This document shows, in pieces, positions 16,497 to 25,434 of a stretch of 50,002 nt of DNA. A program made the position numbers and the translations under genes. The stretch covers positions 1 to 50,002 of the forward strand of contig BQXR01000012.1 of NCBI GenBank assembly GCA_033238645.1. The letters are read 5' to 3'. The notes under the pieces are model-generated. The model was not told the origin of the DNA. It saw only the letters and a program-made list of their open reading frames with translations, and did not search any database. Source of the DNA: Thiomicrorhabdus sp033238645. GTDB lineage: Bacteria > Pseudomonadota > Gammaproteobacteria > Thiomicrospirales > Thiomicrospiraceae. How positions within the stretch are numbered: the stretch's first letter is position 1; every line of letters begins with the position of its first letter.

Positions 16497-18161
16497 ATGA
16501 GTGAATTATCTTTCGCTGAATTATTTGAAGCGTCGTTCCAAGAAAAGTTTAATACAGGTTCTCTAATTATCGGTACGGTTATTGGTATCGATAAAGAGTC
16601 TGTTTTAGTTGATGCAGGCATGAAGTCTGAATCATCAATCCCTAAAGTTCAATTCCTAGATGCAAATGGTGATTTAGAAGTTGCTATGGGTGACGAAGTT
16701 GAAGTTTACCTAGAATCTCTAGAAGATGGTTTAGGTGAAACTCGTCTTTCACGCGAGAAAGCTAAGCGCGCTAAGACCTGGGATCGTCTTGAGACGGCAA
16801 TGGAAGATGGCGAAGTAGTAATTGGTCTTGTAACTGGTAAAGTTAAAGGCGGTCTTACTGTTGATGTTGAAGGTGTACGTGGTTTCTTACCTGGTTCACT
16901 TGTGGATATTCGTCCTATTCGTGACTTTGGCTTCCTAGAAGGCAAAGAGATCGAGCTTAAGTTAGTTAAACTTGACCGTAAGCGTAACAACGTTGTTGTT
17001 TCTCGTCGTGCAGTTATTGAAATCGAAAGCTCAGCTGAGCGTGAAGCAATTCTTGCTAATATGGAAGAAGGTACTGCGCTTAAAGGTATCGTTAAGAACC
17101 TTACTGACTACGGTGCTTTCATTGACCTTGGTGGTGTTGACGGTCTTCTACATATTACAGATATGGCATGGCGTCGTGTTAACCATCCTTCTGAAATCGT
17201 TAATGTTGGTGATGAAATCAACGTTAAGGTTCTTAAATTTGATAAAGAACGTAGCCGTGTATCTCTTGGTCTTAAGCAGCTTGAAGAAGATCCTTGGGCA
17301 GACATGGTTTCTCGTTACCCAATGGGTGCAGCAGTTGCTGGTAAGGTTGCTAATATTACTGACTACGGTGCTTTCATTGAGATCGAAGAAGGAATCGAAG
17401 GTCTTGTTCATACGTCTGAGCTAGATTGGACTAACCGTAACATCCACCCATCTAAAGTTGTTCATTTAGGTCAGGAAGTTAAAGTTAAGATCCTTGATGT
17501 TGATCAAGAGCGTCGTCGCATTTCTCTATCTATCAAGCAGTGTGCAGTTAATCCTTGGGAAGGTTTCTCAGCGGTTCACGCTAAAGGCGATAAAATTCAA
17601 GGTGTTATCAAGTCTATTACTGACTTCGGTATCTTCATTGGTCTAGAAGGTGGAATTGATGGTCTAGTTCACCTAACTGATATCTCATGGAAGCAAACTG
17701 GTGAAGAAGCAATTCGCGACTTTAAGAAAGGCGATGAGCTTGAAACAGTTATCCTTTCTATCGATCCTGATCGTGAGCGTATCTCTTTAGGTCTTAAGCA
17801 GCTTGAGCAAGACCCATTCGGTCAGTTCGTTGCAGATCACGGTAAAGGTAGCAACGTTACAGGTACGGTTAAGTCTGTAGATGAGCGTGGTGCTGTTATT
17901 GATCTAGGTCCTGAAGTTGAAGGTTACCTTCGCGCTTCTGAGCTTACTGAAGATACGCGTGATGCATCAAGTGTTCTTAAAGAAGGTGACTCTGTTACTG
18001 CTAAGATCACTAATATTGACCGTAAGAACCGTTCACTTTCACTCTCTATGAAAGCGAAAGAAGCACACGAAGAAGCTGAAGCACTTAAGGGTTATTCTGA
18101 AACAGCTAAAGCTGAAGCAGCGAGCTCTACATTTGGTGACTTGTTCAAAGATAAAATGTAA
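16497..18161 (+). CDS. rpsA: 30S ribosomal protein S1
   Basis: 554 residues from the chosen start, close to E. coli S1 (557). Six S1/OB repeats are visible, with the strong ones each showing a TDYGAF or TDFGIF strand followed by DGLLH/EGLVH (about 190-255, 280-340, 365-430) and a weaker last one. S1 unfolds mRNA and docks it on the 30S subunit. An in-frame ATG at 16482 would add five residues, but the ATG at 16497 has GGAAG at 16484-16488 eight bases upstream and gives the family start MSELSFAELFE, so I prefer it. ihfB follows, as usual in gammaproteobacteria. Confidence 0.97.
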   Translation: MSELSFAELFEASFQEKFNTGSLIIGTVIGIDKESVLVDAGMKSESSIPKVQFLDANGDLEVAMGDEVEVYLESLEDGLGETRLSREKAKRAKTWDRLETAMEDGEVVIGLVTGKVKGGLTVDVEGVRGFLPGSLVDIRPIRDFGFLEGKEIELKLVKLDRKRNNVVVSRRAVIEIESSAEREAILANMEEGTALKGIVKNLTDYGAFIDLGGVDGLLHITDMAWRRVNHPSEIVNVGDEINVKVLKFDKERSRVSLGLKQLEEDPWADMVSRYPMGAAVAGKVANITDYGAFIEIEEGIEGLVHTSELDWTNRNIHPSKVVHLGQEVKVKILDVDQERRRISLSIKQCAVNPWEGFSAVHAKGDKIQGVIKSITDFGIFIGLEGGIDGLVHLTDISWKQTGEEAIRDFKKGDELETVILSIDPDRERISLGLKQLEQDPFGQFVADHGKGSNVTGTVKSVDERGAVIDLGPEVEGYLRASELTEDTRDASSVLKEGDSVTAKITNIDRKNRSLSLSMKAKEAHEEAEALKGYSETAKAEAASSTFGDLFKDKM

Positions 18162-18305
18162 TCTGATGGTGAAGTAGTACAGACTACTTTGCTACTGACT
18201 CAAATATGCTTTAATATTGTTTGAGTCAATTTTGGTCTTTCTAATGTATATACATTAGAATTATTAGGACTCTCTTATACAAGAGATTATTAAGAGTATG
18301 ATCAA

Positions 18306-18611
18306 ATGACTAAGTCAGAAATCATTGAGCTTATTGCAAGAAAACAAACTCAATTTTCTCAAAAAGATGTTGAGATTGCAGTAAATCAAATTGTGGATTC
18401 GATGATTGATACATTGTCCGAAGGTGAGCGAATCGAAATTCGTGGCTTTGGCAGCTTTAGCTTACATCATCGTAAAGCTAGGGTTGGTAGAAATCCGAAG
18501 ACAGGGGAGACCGTCGAGTTATCTGATAAGCGCGTACCGCACTTTAAACCAGGTAAATCTCTTAGAGAACGTGTCGACTCTTCTAAGGATACAACTGATA
18601 TCCTAGTTTAA
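18306..18611 (+). CDS. ihfB: Integration host factor subunit beta
   Basis: 101 residues. IHF-beta pairs with IHF-alpha to bend DNA sharply in recombination, replication and transcription. It starts MTKSEIIELIA, with RGFGSF and the beta-arm GRNPKTGETVEL carrying the intercalating Pro. It is a few residues longer at the C-terminus than E. coli IHF-beta (94). It sits 144 bp after rpsA and ends in a strong terminator. Confidence 0.96.
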   Translation: MTKSEIIELIARKQTQFSQKDVEIAVNQIVDSMIDTLSEGERIEIRGFGSFSLHHRKARVGRNPKTGETVELSDKRVPHFKPGKSLRERVDSSKDTTDILV

Positions 18612-18616
18612 TTCCT

Positions 18617-18649
18617 AAAAGGGGCTACTTTAGTAGCCCCTTTTTTTTT
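18617..18649 (+). terminator. Strong intrinsic terminator after ihfB
   Basis: A near-perfect stem AAAAGGGGCTACT / AGTAGCCCCTTTT with a 2-nt loop is followed by a T-run ending at 18649, starting 5 bp after the ihfB stop. Confidence 0.9.
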
Positions 18650-18695
18650 ATTGCTCTATAATTATTTAATTCTTAGGTAATTGAGCTCTCCATTA

Positions 18696-19031
18696 ATGTT
18701 TAAGTTAATCTCTTTAGTTATAACTCTCCTTTTTTTGGCATTAGGTGTTGTTTTAGGTGTATTAAACCCTGGAACCATTGAGCTGAATCTCTTCCTATTT
18801 AATATGGTTTTACCTCTCAGTCTTGTATTAGCAATTGTCTTTGTTATAGGTGCACTACTAGGCGCTTCAGTACTATTGGTTGAAATTACCAAATTAAAGT
18901 GGCAGTTTTCTAAACAAAAGCGAATTAATGAAAAACAGCTGGATCAAATTATTCAGTTAAAAAGAAGTAATGCAGAAGTACATAAGCAGGGTGGTAAACC
19001 CTCAAGTACCTTGTTAAAAATTGAAAAATAG
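18696..19031 (+). CDS. LapA-domain (YciS-like) inner membrane protein
   Basis: 111 residues from the ATG at 18696 (a TTG at 18681 is an alternative). There are two transmembrane helices (about 2-22 and 38-62) separated by the NPGTIELNLFLF hairpin typical of LapA/YciS proteins, then a basic, helical cytoplasmic tail. In E. coli the homologue LapA works with LapB (YciM) in control of LPS assembly through FtsH/LpxC. No lapB follows here; pyrF is next, 8 bp away, so the usual lapA-lapB-pyrF order appears to have lost lapB or moved it. Confidence 0.8.
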   Translation: MFKLISLVITLLFLALGVVLGVLNPGTIELNLFLFNMVLPLSLVLAIVFVIGALLGASVLLVEITKLKWQFSKQKRINEKQLDQIIQLKRSNAEVHKQGGKPSSTLLKIEK

Positions 19032-19039
19032 GTGTATAT

Positions 19040-19774
19040 ATGAGTCAACAAGACTTAGCGAATAATCAGCCCTCAACCCCTCATATTGACCCAAAAGTAT
19101 TAGTGGCATTGGATTTTGCTGATCCTGGATCAGCACTCAGTTTTGTGCAAGCTCTTGATCCAAAATCATGTCGTCTCAAAGTAGGTAAAGAGCTGTTTGC
19201 CGTTGCTGGGCCAGAGTTTGTCGCCAAGCTGATTAGCAGTGGTTTTGATGTTTTTTTAGATCTAAAATATCATGATATTCCAAATACTGTAGCAAAGGCT
19301 GTTCAAGCTGCTGCACGCTTAGGTGTATGGATGGTAAATGTTCATGCACTCGGTGGTCGCAAAATGATGCAAGCGGCTCAAGAAGCACTCTCAGAATTTG
19401 AAAACAGACCACTGTTAATTGCCGTAACGGTGTTAACCAGTATGGAGCAAGAAGATTTGGCAGAGATTGGGCTGACGGGGTCTCCAGAATATAATGTGGT
19501 GCGCTTGGCAAAACTAGCACAATCATCAGGTTTAGATGGGGTTGTTTGTTCGGCACAAGAAGCATCTATCTTACGTGAAACATTAGGTGATGATTTTTGT
19601 CTTGTAACACCAGGTATTCGCCCAGCAGGAAGTGATGTTAACGATCAGAAACGTATCATGACTCCAAAACAGGCTATGGATGCTGGCTCTAGTTACTTAG
19701 TAGTCGGGCGTCCAATAACAAAGTCCACATCACCCATTGATGCTTTAAATTCAATTAATTCAAGCCTCTCCTAG
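19040..19774 (+). CDS. pyrF: Orotidine 5'-phosphate decarboxylase
   Basis: 244 residues. It makes UMP from OMP, the last step of pyrimidine synthesis. The catalytic motif is FLDLKYHDIPNTV (Asp-Lys-Asp triad with ALDF and KVGKELF upstream), and TPGIRP and LVVGRPIT form the phosphate site. It has an unusual hydrophilic lead of about 18 residues (QQDLANNQPSTPHIDPK). It probably shares a transcript with the LapA-like gene (8 bp gap). Confidence 0.96.
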   Translation: MSQQDLANNQPSTPHIDPKVLVALDFADPGSALSFVQALDPKSCRLKVGKELFAVAGPEFVAKLISSGFDVFLDLKYHDIPNTVAKAVQAAARLGVWMVNVHALGGRKMMQAAQEALSEFENRPLLIAVTVLTSMEQEDLAEIGLTGSPEYNVVRLAKLAQSSGLDGVVCSAQEASILRETLGDDFCLVTPGIRPAGSDVNDQKRIMTPKQAMDAGSSYLVVGRPITKSTSPIDALNSINSSLS

Positions 19775-19841
19775 TACTTCTTTATCTCTACTGTAGTGCG
19801 AGTTAGTTTTTGCTAGCCTCAATGCATAGTAGAGAAAATCC

Positions 19842-19870
19842 TTGATACATGCTTCTATATTAGTTATAAT
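19842..19870 (+). promoter_or_regulatory. Sigma-70 promoter of rpsF-rpsR
   Basis: TTGATA (19842-19847), 17-bp spacer, TATAAT (19865-19870), about 97 bp before rpsF. This is the best consensus promoter I see in the window. Confidence 0.8.
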
Positions 19871-19877
19871 CCGCATC

Positions 19878-19898
19878 TTTCAGGCCAACCGCCTGAAA
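19878..19898 (+). promoter_or_regulatory. rpsF leader hairpin, candidate S6:S18 autoregulatory site
   Basis: TTTCAGG (19878-19884) and CCTGAAA (19892-19898) form a perfect 7-bp stem around CCAACCG, inside the leader RNA just after the promoter. The S6:S18 complex is known to bind a leader hairpin with a CCG element in rpsF operons and repress them; the ACCG next to the stem is compatible. Assignment is inference from position and shape. Confidence 0.5.
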
Positions 19899-19966
19899 TC
19901 CTTGTTTCACTGTATTTGAAAATATCAAATGTCAGGAGACTTTTTATTATCCATAAGGAGAAATGA

Positions 19967-20341
19967 ATGCGTCATTATGAAGTCGTATTTCTAGTGCACC
20001 CTGATCAATCTGAACAGGTTCCTGCAATGCTAGAACGTTACCGCGCCCTTATTGAACAGTCTGGTGGTTCTATCCACCGTTTAGAAGACTGGGGTCGTCG
20101 TCAACTTGCTTACCTTATCAACAAGGTACACAAAGCACATTACATTCTGATTAATATCGAATGTGGTCAAGAAGCTCTAGATGAGCTAGAAAATGCATTT
20201 TTCTACAACGATGCTGTTTTACGTAGCATGGTTGTTAAGCAGAAAACTGCACTTACTGAACCTTCAGTAATGCTAGCTAAGAAAGAAGATAAGTTTGATA
20301 AGCGTCGTGATAACCGCTCACAAGGAGCTCGAAATGGCTAG
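19967..20341 (+). CDS. rpsF: 30S ribosomal protein S6
   Basis: 124 residues: MRHYEVVFLVHPDQSEQV start, WGRRQLAY and KAHYILINIEC are hallmarks of S6, with a charged Lys/Asp/Arg tail. S6 binds S18 on the 30S platform. AAGGAG precedes the ATG at 19967; an overlapping ATG four bases upstream is out of frame and closes at once. Overlaps rpsR by 8 bp. Confidence 0.97.
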   Translation: MRHYEVVFLVHPDQSEQVPAMLERYRALIEQSGGSIHRLEDWGRRQLAYLINKVHKAHYILINIECGQEALDELENAFFYNDAVLRSMVVKQKTALTEPSVMLAKKEDKFDKRRDNRSQGARNG

Positions 20342-20561
20342 AGGATTTGGAAGAAAGAAATTCTGTCGTTTTACTGCTGATGGCGTAACTCAGATTGATT
20401 ATAAAGACCTAGATACTTTAAGAGCCTATATTACGGAAACTGGGAAAATCGTTCCTAGCCGTATTACAGGTACTAGCGCTAAGTATCAGCGTCAATTGGC
20501 TACAGCAATTAAACGTGCGCGTTACCTTGCTTTATTGCCATATACTGATCAACATAAATAA
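20334..20561 (+). CDS. rpsR: 30S ribosomal protein S18
   Basis: 75 residues from the ATG at 20334, which has AAGGAG at 20322-20327. A longer frame from 20295 reads into rpsF and lacks family similarity. MARGFGRKKFCRF, IDYKDLDTLRAYITETGKIVPSR split over two blocks, and RQLATAIKRARYLALLPY are conserved S18 segments. One Cys remains in the N-terminal part. The overlap with rpsF couples their translation so that the S6:S18 pair is made in equal amounts. Confidence 0.96.
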   Translation: MARGFGRKKFCRFTADGVTQIDYKDLDTLRAYITETGKIVPSRITGTSAKYQRQLATAIKRARYLALLPYTDQHK

Positions 20562-20593
20562 GTTGATGGATAAATAGATTTAACAGGTATTCA

Positions 20594-21490
20594 ATGTTAG
20601 GAATTGCACGATTCACGATGAAAGGGCCTATGCAGGCTCTGATAGCAGTTGCGCTTCTTTCTGCATTGAGTATTTGGGTTGCCCCGTTTGGAATTTTAGT
20701 GGGCGCAATCATTGCCTTAGTAACCTTACGAGTTTCGGTTACTGATGGTTTTAAGACCCTACTACTGGGTGTTGTGGTGCACATGTTAATCACTGTTGTT
20801 ATCTCTGGTCTTTATTGGCCAGGAATGATGTCAGTCATGGAATATATGTTACCCGTATGGCTAATGAGTGTCATTTTAAGACAAACTAACTCGTTAGCCA
20901 AAGCACTTCAGTTAGCAATGATTATTGTAGGGGTTGGATTAATTGGGTTTTACCTAATCATTCCAAACCCAAGTGAATGGTGGTTAGCACTGTTTAATCA
21001 AAGTCTTGCACCGATGCTTGAAGCTTCTGGAGTTGTTTATCAACCAGAAATTATTGCAGAGGTTGTTAAGATGGTAACCATGCTGTTAGCTGTGTTTGCA
21101 GTTATGTTATGGTTTTCAATCTTATCGCTAGGACGTTGGTGGCAGAGTGAGCTATATCACCAGGGGCAGTTTAAAACTGATTTTTATCAGTTAAGGCTGC
21201 CTAAATCAACCGCATATATCGCTATTGTATTAGCCGTATTAGGTTTGATTTCAGGTTCGAGCTCAGGCATGATTTATGATCTGTCTGGCGTTATCATTGC
21301 AGGTTTGATGTTTCAAGGCATTGCCATTGCTCATCAAACAGTTTCAATTAGGCAGTTACACACTGCATGGTTGGTAGGGCTTTATATCCTGTTAATCATA
21401 TTTCCACAAACGATGTTGATATTAGCAACCATCGGTTTAGTAGATACTTGGGTAGACTTTCGAAACCGTTGGGAAAAAGAAGAACTATAG
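20594..21490 (+). CDS. DUF2232 family multi-pass membrane protein
   Basis: 298 residues with seven or eight predicted transmembrane helices and few charges. Position between rpsR and rplI is characteristic of the DUF2232 (YybS-like) membrane protein found in many gammaproteobacteria. Function is unknown. The gap is 32 bp from rpsR and 11 bp to rplI, so it is translated from the ribosomal operon. A G-rich WWQSELYHQGQFKTDF loop near residue 185 is family-like. Confidence 0.75.
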   Translation: MLGIARFTMKGPMQALIAVALLSALSIWVAPFGILVGAIIALVTLRVSVTDGFKTLLLGVVVHMLITVVISGLYWPGMMSVMEYMLPVWLMSVILRQTNSLAKALQLAMIIVGVGLIGFYLIIPNPSEWWLALFNQSLAPMLEASGVVYQPEIIAEVVKMVTMLLAVFAVMLWFSILSLGRWWQSELYHQGQFKTDFYQLRLPKSTAYIAIVLAVLGLISGSSSGMIYDLSGVIIAGLMFQGIAIAHQTVSIRQLHTAWLVGLYILLIIFPQTMLILATIGLVDTWVDFRNRWEKEEL

Positions 21491-21501
21491 AGGTTTAAGC
21501 T

Positions 21502-21957
21502 ATGAATGTTATTCTGCTTGAAAGAGTACAAAATCTAGGATCTTTAGGTGATCAAGTTGCAGTTAAGTCTGGTTATGCTCGTAACTTTTTGATCCCTCAA
21601 GGTAAAGCAAAAGCAGCAACTAAAGAAAATGTTGCAGCCTTTGCTGAAATTCGCGCTGAGCTAGAAAAAGCTGCAGCTGCTGAATTAGCCGTAGCACAAG
21701 GTGTTTACGAAAATTTAAACGGTCAGGTTGTTACTATTGAGTCAACTGCTGGAGACGAAGGTAAGTTATTCGGTTCTGTTGGTACTCAAGATATCGCTGA
21801 TGCAATCAAAGCTTCTGGTTTTGATGTTGAGCGTCGTGATGTTCGTATGCCTGAAGGTGCTTTGCGCCACGTTGGAACTTATGAAATTGATGTTCAATTA
21901 CATACTGACGTTGTTGCTTCAATTACAGTTGAAGTAAAGGCAACTGAAGAAGCTTAA
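21502..21957 (+). CDS. rplI: 50S ribosomal protein L9
   Basis: 151 residues: MNVILLERVQNLGSLGDQV start, GYARNFLIPQGKA (23S rRNA-binding domain) and a long connecting helix to a C-terminal domain with GKLFGSVGTQDIADAI. L9 sits below the L1 stalk and helps keep the reading frame. Last gene of rpsF-rpsR-DUF2232-rplI, ended by a strong terminator. Confidence 0.97.
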   Translation: MNVILLERVQNLGSLGDQVAVKSGYARNFLIPQGKAKAATKENVAAFAEIRAELEKAAAAELAVAQGVYENLNGQVVTIESTAGDEGKLFGSVGTQDIADAIKASGFDVERRDVRMPEGALRHVGTYEIDVQLHTDVVASITVEVKATEEA

Positions 21958-21982
21958 TTGCTGATTTAGTTTGCTTTGATAA

Positions 21983-22021
21983 AACGAGGTTCACTCAAAT
22001 TGAGTGTCCTCGTTTTTTTTT
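21983..22021 (+). terminator. Intrinsic terminator after rplI
   Basis: A long stem, AACGAGG...CCTCGTT enclosing CACTC-AAATT-GAGTG, followed by T9. It closes the rpsF operon. Confidence 0.92.
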
Positions 22022-22169
22022 GCCCTAATTACTTTCCCTGTCAAAACCCAACCGTGTTAACCCTTCCCACCTAAGTAGTAATTTATTATTTAAGCCCAAA
22101 TATAGAGTCAGTCCCAGTTTGCATTTCGTTATAATATGCCTTTCTTTTAGTATTAAATAGTAGTTCTCT

Positions 22170-23618
22170 ATGGCTAATAAGTTTTCTAATTCGGCTCCTA
22201 CAGAAGAGTTGTTTAAAGTTCCTCCTCATTCTATTGAAGCTGAGCAATCTGTGATTGGTGGCTTAATGCTTTCCAATGAAGTCTTTGATGATGTCACGGT
22301 AATCATTAATGAAAGAGATTTTTACACAAAACAGCATCAGGCCATTTTTGGTGCTATTTTTGAATTAAGTCGAAACAATAAACCTTTCGACTTAGTCTCA
22401 TGTGTTGCCTACCTTGAATCGATTGGACGACTTGAACTTGCCGGTGAAAAAGCCTATCTTGCGGACTTGGTCAAAAACACAGCAGGCTCTGCCAATATTC
22501 TCTACTATGCTCAGCTGGTGCGTGACAAGTCTATTCTACGTGGCCTTATTACAGCGAGTAATGAAGTTTCTGAAGCTGCTTATTACCCTCAGGGGAGAGA
22601 GGTTCGAGAAATATTGGATATAGCCGAGTCCAAAATTAATGCGATAGCTGAGCATGGTGAGGGCAAAGAGCGCCAGTATAAAACCATGGATATGCTATTG
22701 GAATCGGCAATTAATAAGATCGATGAACTCTTTAATACCGAGGGCACTATTACTGGCCAAGAGACACACCTCACTGAATTCGATGAATTAACTGCAGGCC
22801 TACAAAAATCCGATCTGATTATTGTAGCAGGGCGTCCATCAATGGGTAAAACAACCTTCTCAATGAATTTGGCTGAAAATATTGCGACTAAAAACAATAC
22901 ACCAGTTGCGGTGTTTAGTATGGAGATGCCTGGTGAATCGCTAGCAATGCGTATGATCAGTTCCATTGGTCGTATTGATGCTGGGCGTATGCGAACAGGT
23001 CAGCTAGCACAAGATGATTGGCCAAAACTCAATAAGGCTATTAATATTCTTTCTCAGGCGAAAGTTTTTATAGATGATACTCCCGCTCTGATGATTACCG
23101 AACTCAGATCACGAGCACGCCGTATTGATAAGGATATTAGAGATACTCAACGTAAAGAGGCCATTGAAGCGGGGCATGAAGATCCAGAAGCACATATAAC
23201 AGGCCTAGGGCTGATCGTAATTGACTATATACAGTTAATGCGTGGTTCTGCCAACTCTGAGAACCGAGTCAATGAGATTTCAGAAATATCTCGTGGTCTA
23301 AAAGCGCTTGCTAAAGAACTTGAAATTCCTGTTATTGCACTGTCTCAGCTTAACCGTAGTCTTGAGCAACGGCCAAACAAGCGGCCAGTTATGTCTGATC
23401 TTCGTGAATCAGGTGCAATTGAGCAGGATGCCGATCTGATCATCTTTATTTATCGTGATGAGGTTTATAATCAGGATACTGAAGATAAGGGAACGGCAGA
23501 GATCATTCTAGGTAAGCACCGTAACGGCTCATTAGGGACAGTTCGTTTGACCTTTATTGGTGAATATACCCGCTTTGACAACTATGCAGGTTTCGAAGTT
23601 GCCGAAGGTCACTATTAG
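22170..23618 (+). CDS. dnaB: Replicative DNA helicase DnaB
   Basis: 482 residues. The hexameric 5'-3' helicase of the replication fork. The N-terminal DnaG-binding domain starts PPHSIEAEQSVIGGLML; the RecA-like domain has Walker A AGRPSMGKTTFSM, Walker B LIVIDYIQLM, and LSQLNRSLEQRPNKRP and DLRESGAIEQDAD. A few residues longer than E. coli DnaB (471) because of an acidic insertion near residue 330 (AGHEDPEAHI). A TATAAT lies at 22130-22135 without a clear -35. Confidence 0.97.
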   Translation: MANKFSNSAPTEELFKVPPHSIEAEQSVIGGLMLSNEVFDDVTVIINERDFYTKQHQAIFGAIFELSRNNKPFDLVSCVAYLESIGRLELAGEKAYLADLVKNTAGSANILYYAQLVRDKSILRGLITASNEVSEAAYYPQGREVREILDIAESKINAIAEHGEGKERQYKTMDMLLESAINKIDELFNTEGTITGQETHLTEFDELTAGLQKSDLIIVAGRPSMGKTTFSMNLAENIATKNNTPVAVFSMEMPGESLAMRMISSIGRIDAGRMRTGQLAQDDWPKLNKAINILSQAKVFIDDTPALMITELRSRARRIDKDIRDTQRKEAIEAGHEDPEAHITGLGLIVIDYIQLMRGSANSENRVNEISEISRGLKALAKELEIPVIALSQLNRSLEQRPNKRPVMSDLRESGAIEQDADLIIFIYRDEVYNQDTEDKGTAEIILGKHRNGSLGTVRLTFIGEYTRFDNYAGFEVAEGHY

Positions 23619-23654
23619 TTGCAAGCTTTATTAATTTACTAAGTAGGAAACACC

Positions 23655-24731
23655 ATGTTCTATCGACCAGCCAAGGCATATATCAATCTGCCAGCACTTA
23701 GAGCCAATTTAGCCTATGCAAAGAAACTTGCACCTAAAAGTAAAGTTTTAGCGGTTATTAAGGCGAATGGTTATGGGCATGGTATTAGTCGTGTGGCGCA
23801 ACAACTAGCGGGTGCGGATGGTTTTGGTGTTGCTTCGATTGATGAAGCCCTTTATCTACGCCAAAAAGGGTTTCTACATCGTGTCCTTCTTTTAGAGGGC
23901 TTATTCTCAGAATCTGAGATTCCCCTTGTAATCCAAAATAGACTAGATCTTGTTGTTCACTCTTACCATCAAGTTGATTGGCTTCTGAGTTATCAAACGG
24001 ATGTTGTCATCAATGTTTGGATAAAAATAGACACTGGCATGCATCGTCTTGGTTTTGATCTGGATCAGGTCGCATTTGTTATCAAACAATTAGAAGATAA
24101 CCTTAACCACTTCAATATACACCTAATGTCTCACTTGGCTTCTGCTGATGAAACTGAGCAGGGGGGGCTTGAATTTACTCAAATGCAACTTGCCAGGTTT
24201 GAGCAAGCTACCCAATCAAGTCGCTTTCCTAAAAGTTTGGTTAATTCTGCTGGCCTATTACACTACGGTAGCTACTGTTTTGACTGGGTTCGTCCTGGGA
24301 TTATGCTATTTGGTGCTGGGCAACATAACAATGTACAGCTTCAAACCGTTATGCGTCTTGAGTCCGAAGTGATCTCTCTAAAGTGGATTGAGGAGGGGGG
24401 GTATGTTGGTTATGGTCATAGCTGGCAAGCAGCTAAAGAGACCTTTATTGCTGTCGTGGCCATTGGTTACGGTGATGGTTACCCCCGCCATGCCAAGGTA
24501 GGTACACCAGTGCTAATCAATGGGCAACGCTGTCCATTAATTGGGCTTGTTTCTATGGATATGATCACCATTGATATTACTGAGCTAGCGAATAAGGTTT
24601 CGATTGGGGATATAGCAACCTTATGGGGCAAAGACCTTCCTGTAGATGAGATTGCAGAATGGGCTGATACTATCAGCTATGAATTGCTTTGTGGTATCAC
24701 TAAGCGAGTTCCTATGATCGAAGTTCAGTAG
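23655..24731 (+). CDS. alr: Alanine racemase
   Basis: 358 residues. PLP enzyme making D-alanine for peptidoglycan. The PLP lysine is in VIKANGYGHG near residue 36; IDTGMHRLGF, NSAGLLHY, AIGYGDGYPRH (active-site Tyr) and PLIGLVSMDM are conserved. dnaB-alr order is common in gammaproteobacteria; the gap is 36 bp. Confidence 0.97.
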   Translation: MFYRPAKAYINLPALRANLAYAKKLAPKSKVLAVIKANGYGHGISRVAQQLAGADGFGVASIDEALYLRQKGFLHRVLLLEGLFSESEIPLVIQNRLDLVVHSYHQVDWLLSYQTDVVINVWIKIDTGMHRLGFDLDQVAFVIKQLEDNLNHFNIHLMSHLASADETEQGGLEFTQMQLARFEQATQSSRFPKSLVNSAGLLHYGSYCFDWVRPGIMLFGAGQHNNVQLQTVMRLESEVISLKWIEEGGYVGYGHSWQAAKETFIAVVAIGYGDGYPRHAKVGTPVLINGQRCPLIGLVSMDMITIDITELANKVSIGDIATLWGKDLPVDEIAEWADTISYELLCGITKRVPMIEVQ

Positions 24732-24779
24732 TTTTATCTCTGAATACTTTTCAATACTCTATTTCCAATAGGAAACACC

Positions 24780-25391
24780 ATGCAAAAAAAAGCTTTTGAA
24801 ATTCAATCTGTTCATACTGAATATAAAGGTTTTTTCGAGACAAAAATTATTCGATTTAAGCACACTCTATTTCAAGGTGGCTGGACAGGAACGGTTAATA
24901 GAGAACTCTTTAGTCATGGGGAGGCGGTCGTTGTACTACTTTATGACTCAAAAGCAAAGCAGGTTGTATTAGTTGAGCAGTGCCGAGTAGGTGCACTGAC
25001 CAATGCTGTCAACAACCAAAACTCTGACAATGCCTGGTTACTTGAACCAGTAGCAGGTATGATCGATCAAGGTGAAACGGCTGTAGAAGCTGGCATACGT
25101 GAGGCACATGAAGAAGCAGGCATTGAAATCGACCAGCTTGAGTACATCTGCCAGTTTTATCCTAGTCCTGGAGCTTGTAATGAAATATTGCACCTCTATG
25201 CAGCAGATATCTCCATAGCGAATGTTTTAGATTATGCTGGTTTGGCAGAGGAGCATGAAGATATTCGTGTCGTTAAACTGAGTTTTGAGCAGGCCAGTAC
25301 GATGCTAAAGCATGCCCAGTTTAATGTCGCCAGTACTCTAATTGCACTCCAGTGGTTATTCTTCCAAAAATTAAGCCCTGAACAACTCTAG
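24780..25391 (+). CDS. nudF: ADP-ribose pyrophosphatase (Nudix)
   Basis: 203 residues. NudF/YffH-type Nudix hydrolases split ADP-ribose to AMP and ribose 5-phosphate. The Nudix box is visible from GMIDQGETAVEAGIREAHEEAG (split: G-x5-E at GMIDQGE, then REAHEEAG) near residues 97-118, with the ADPRase-specific FYPSPGACNE downstream. Probably cotranscribed with alr (48 bp). Confidence 0.9.
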   Translation: MQKKAFEIQSVHTEYKGFFETKIIRFKHTLFQGGWTGTVNRELFSHGEAVVVLLYDSKAKQVVLVEQCRVGALTNAVNNQNSDNAWLLEPVAGMIDQGETAVEAGIREAHEEAGIEIDQLEYICQFYPSPGACNEILHLYAADISIANVLDYAGLAEEHEDIRVVKLSFEQASTMLKHAQFNVASTLIALQWLFFQKLSPEQL

Positions 25392-25434
25392 TGATCCGTT
25401 TATTTTATTCCCCCTGTTTTAGGAGCCATGTTTA

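Noticed and set aside
20295..20333. Longer start for S18 at 20295
   Set aside because: The extra residues come from reading rpsF out of frame; the ATG at 20334 has a strong AAGGAG.
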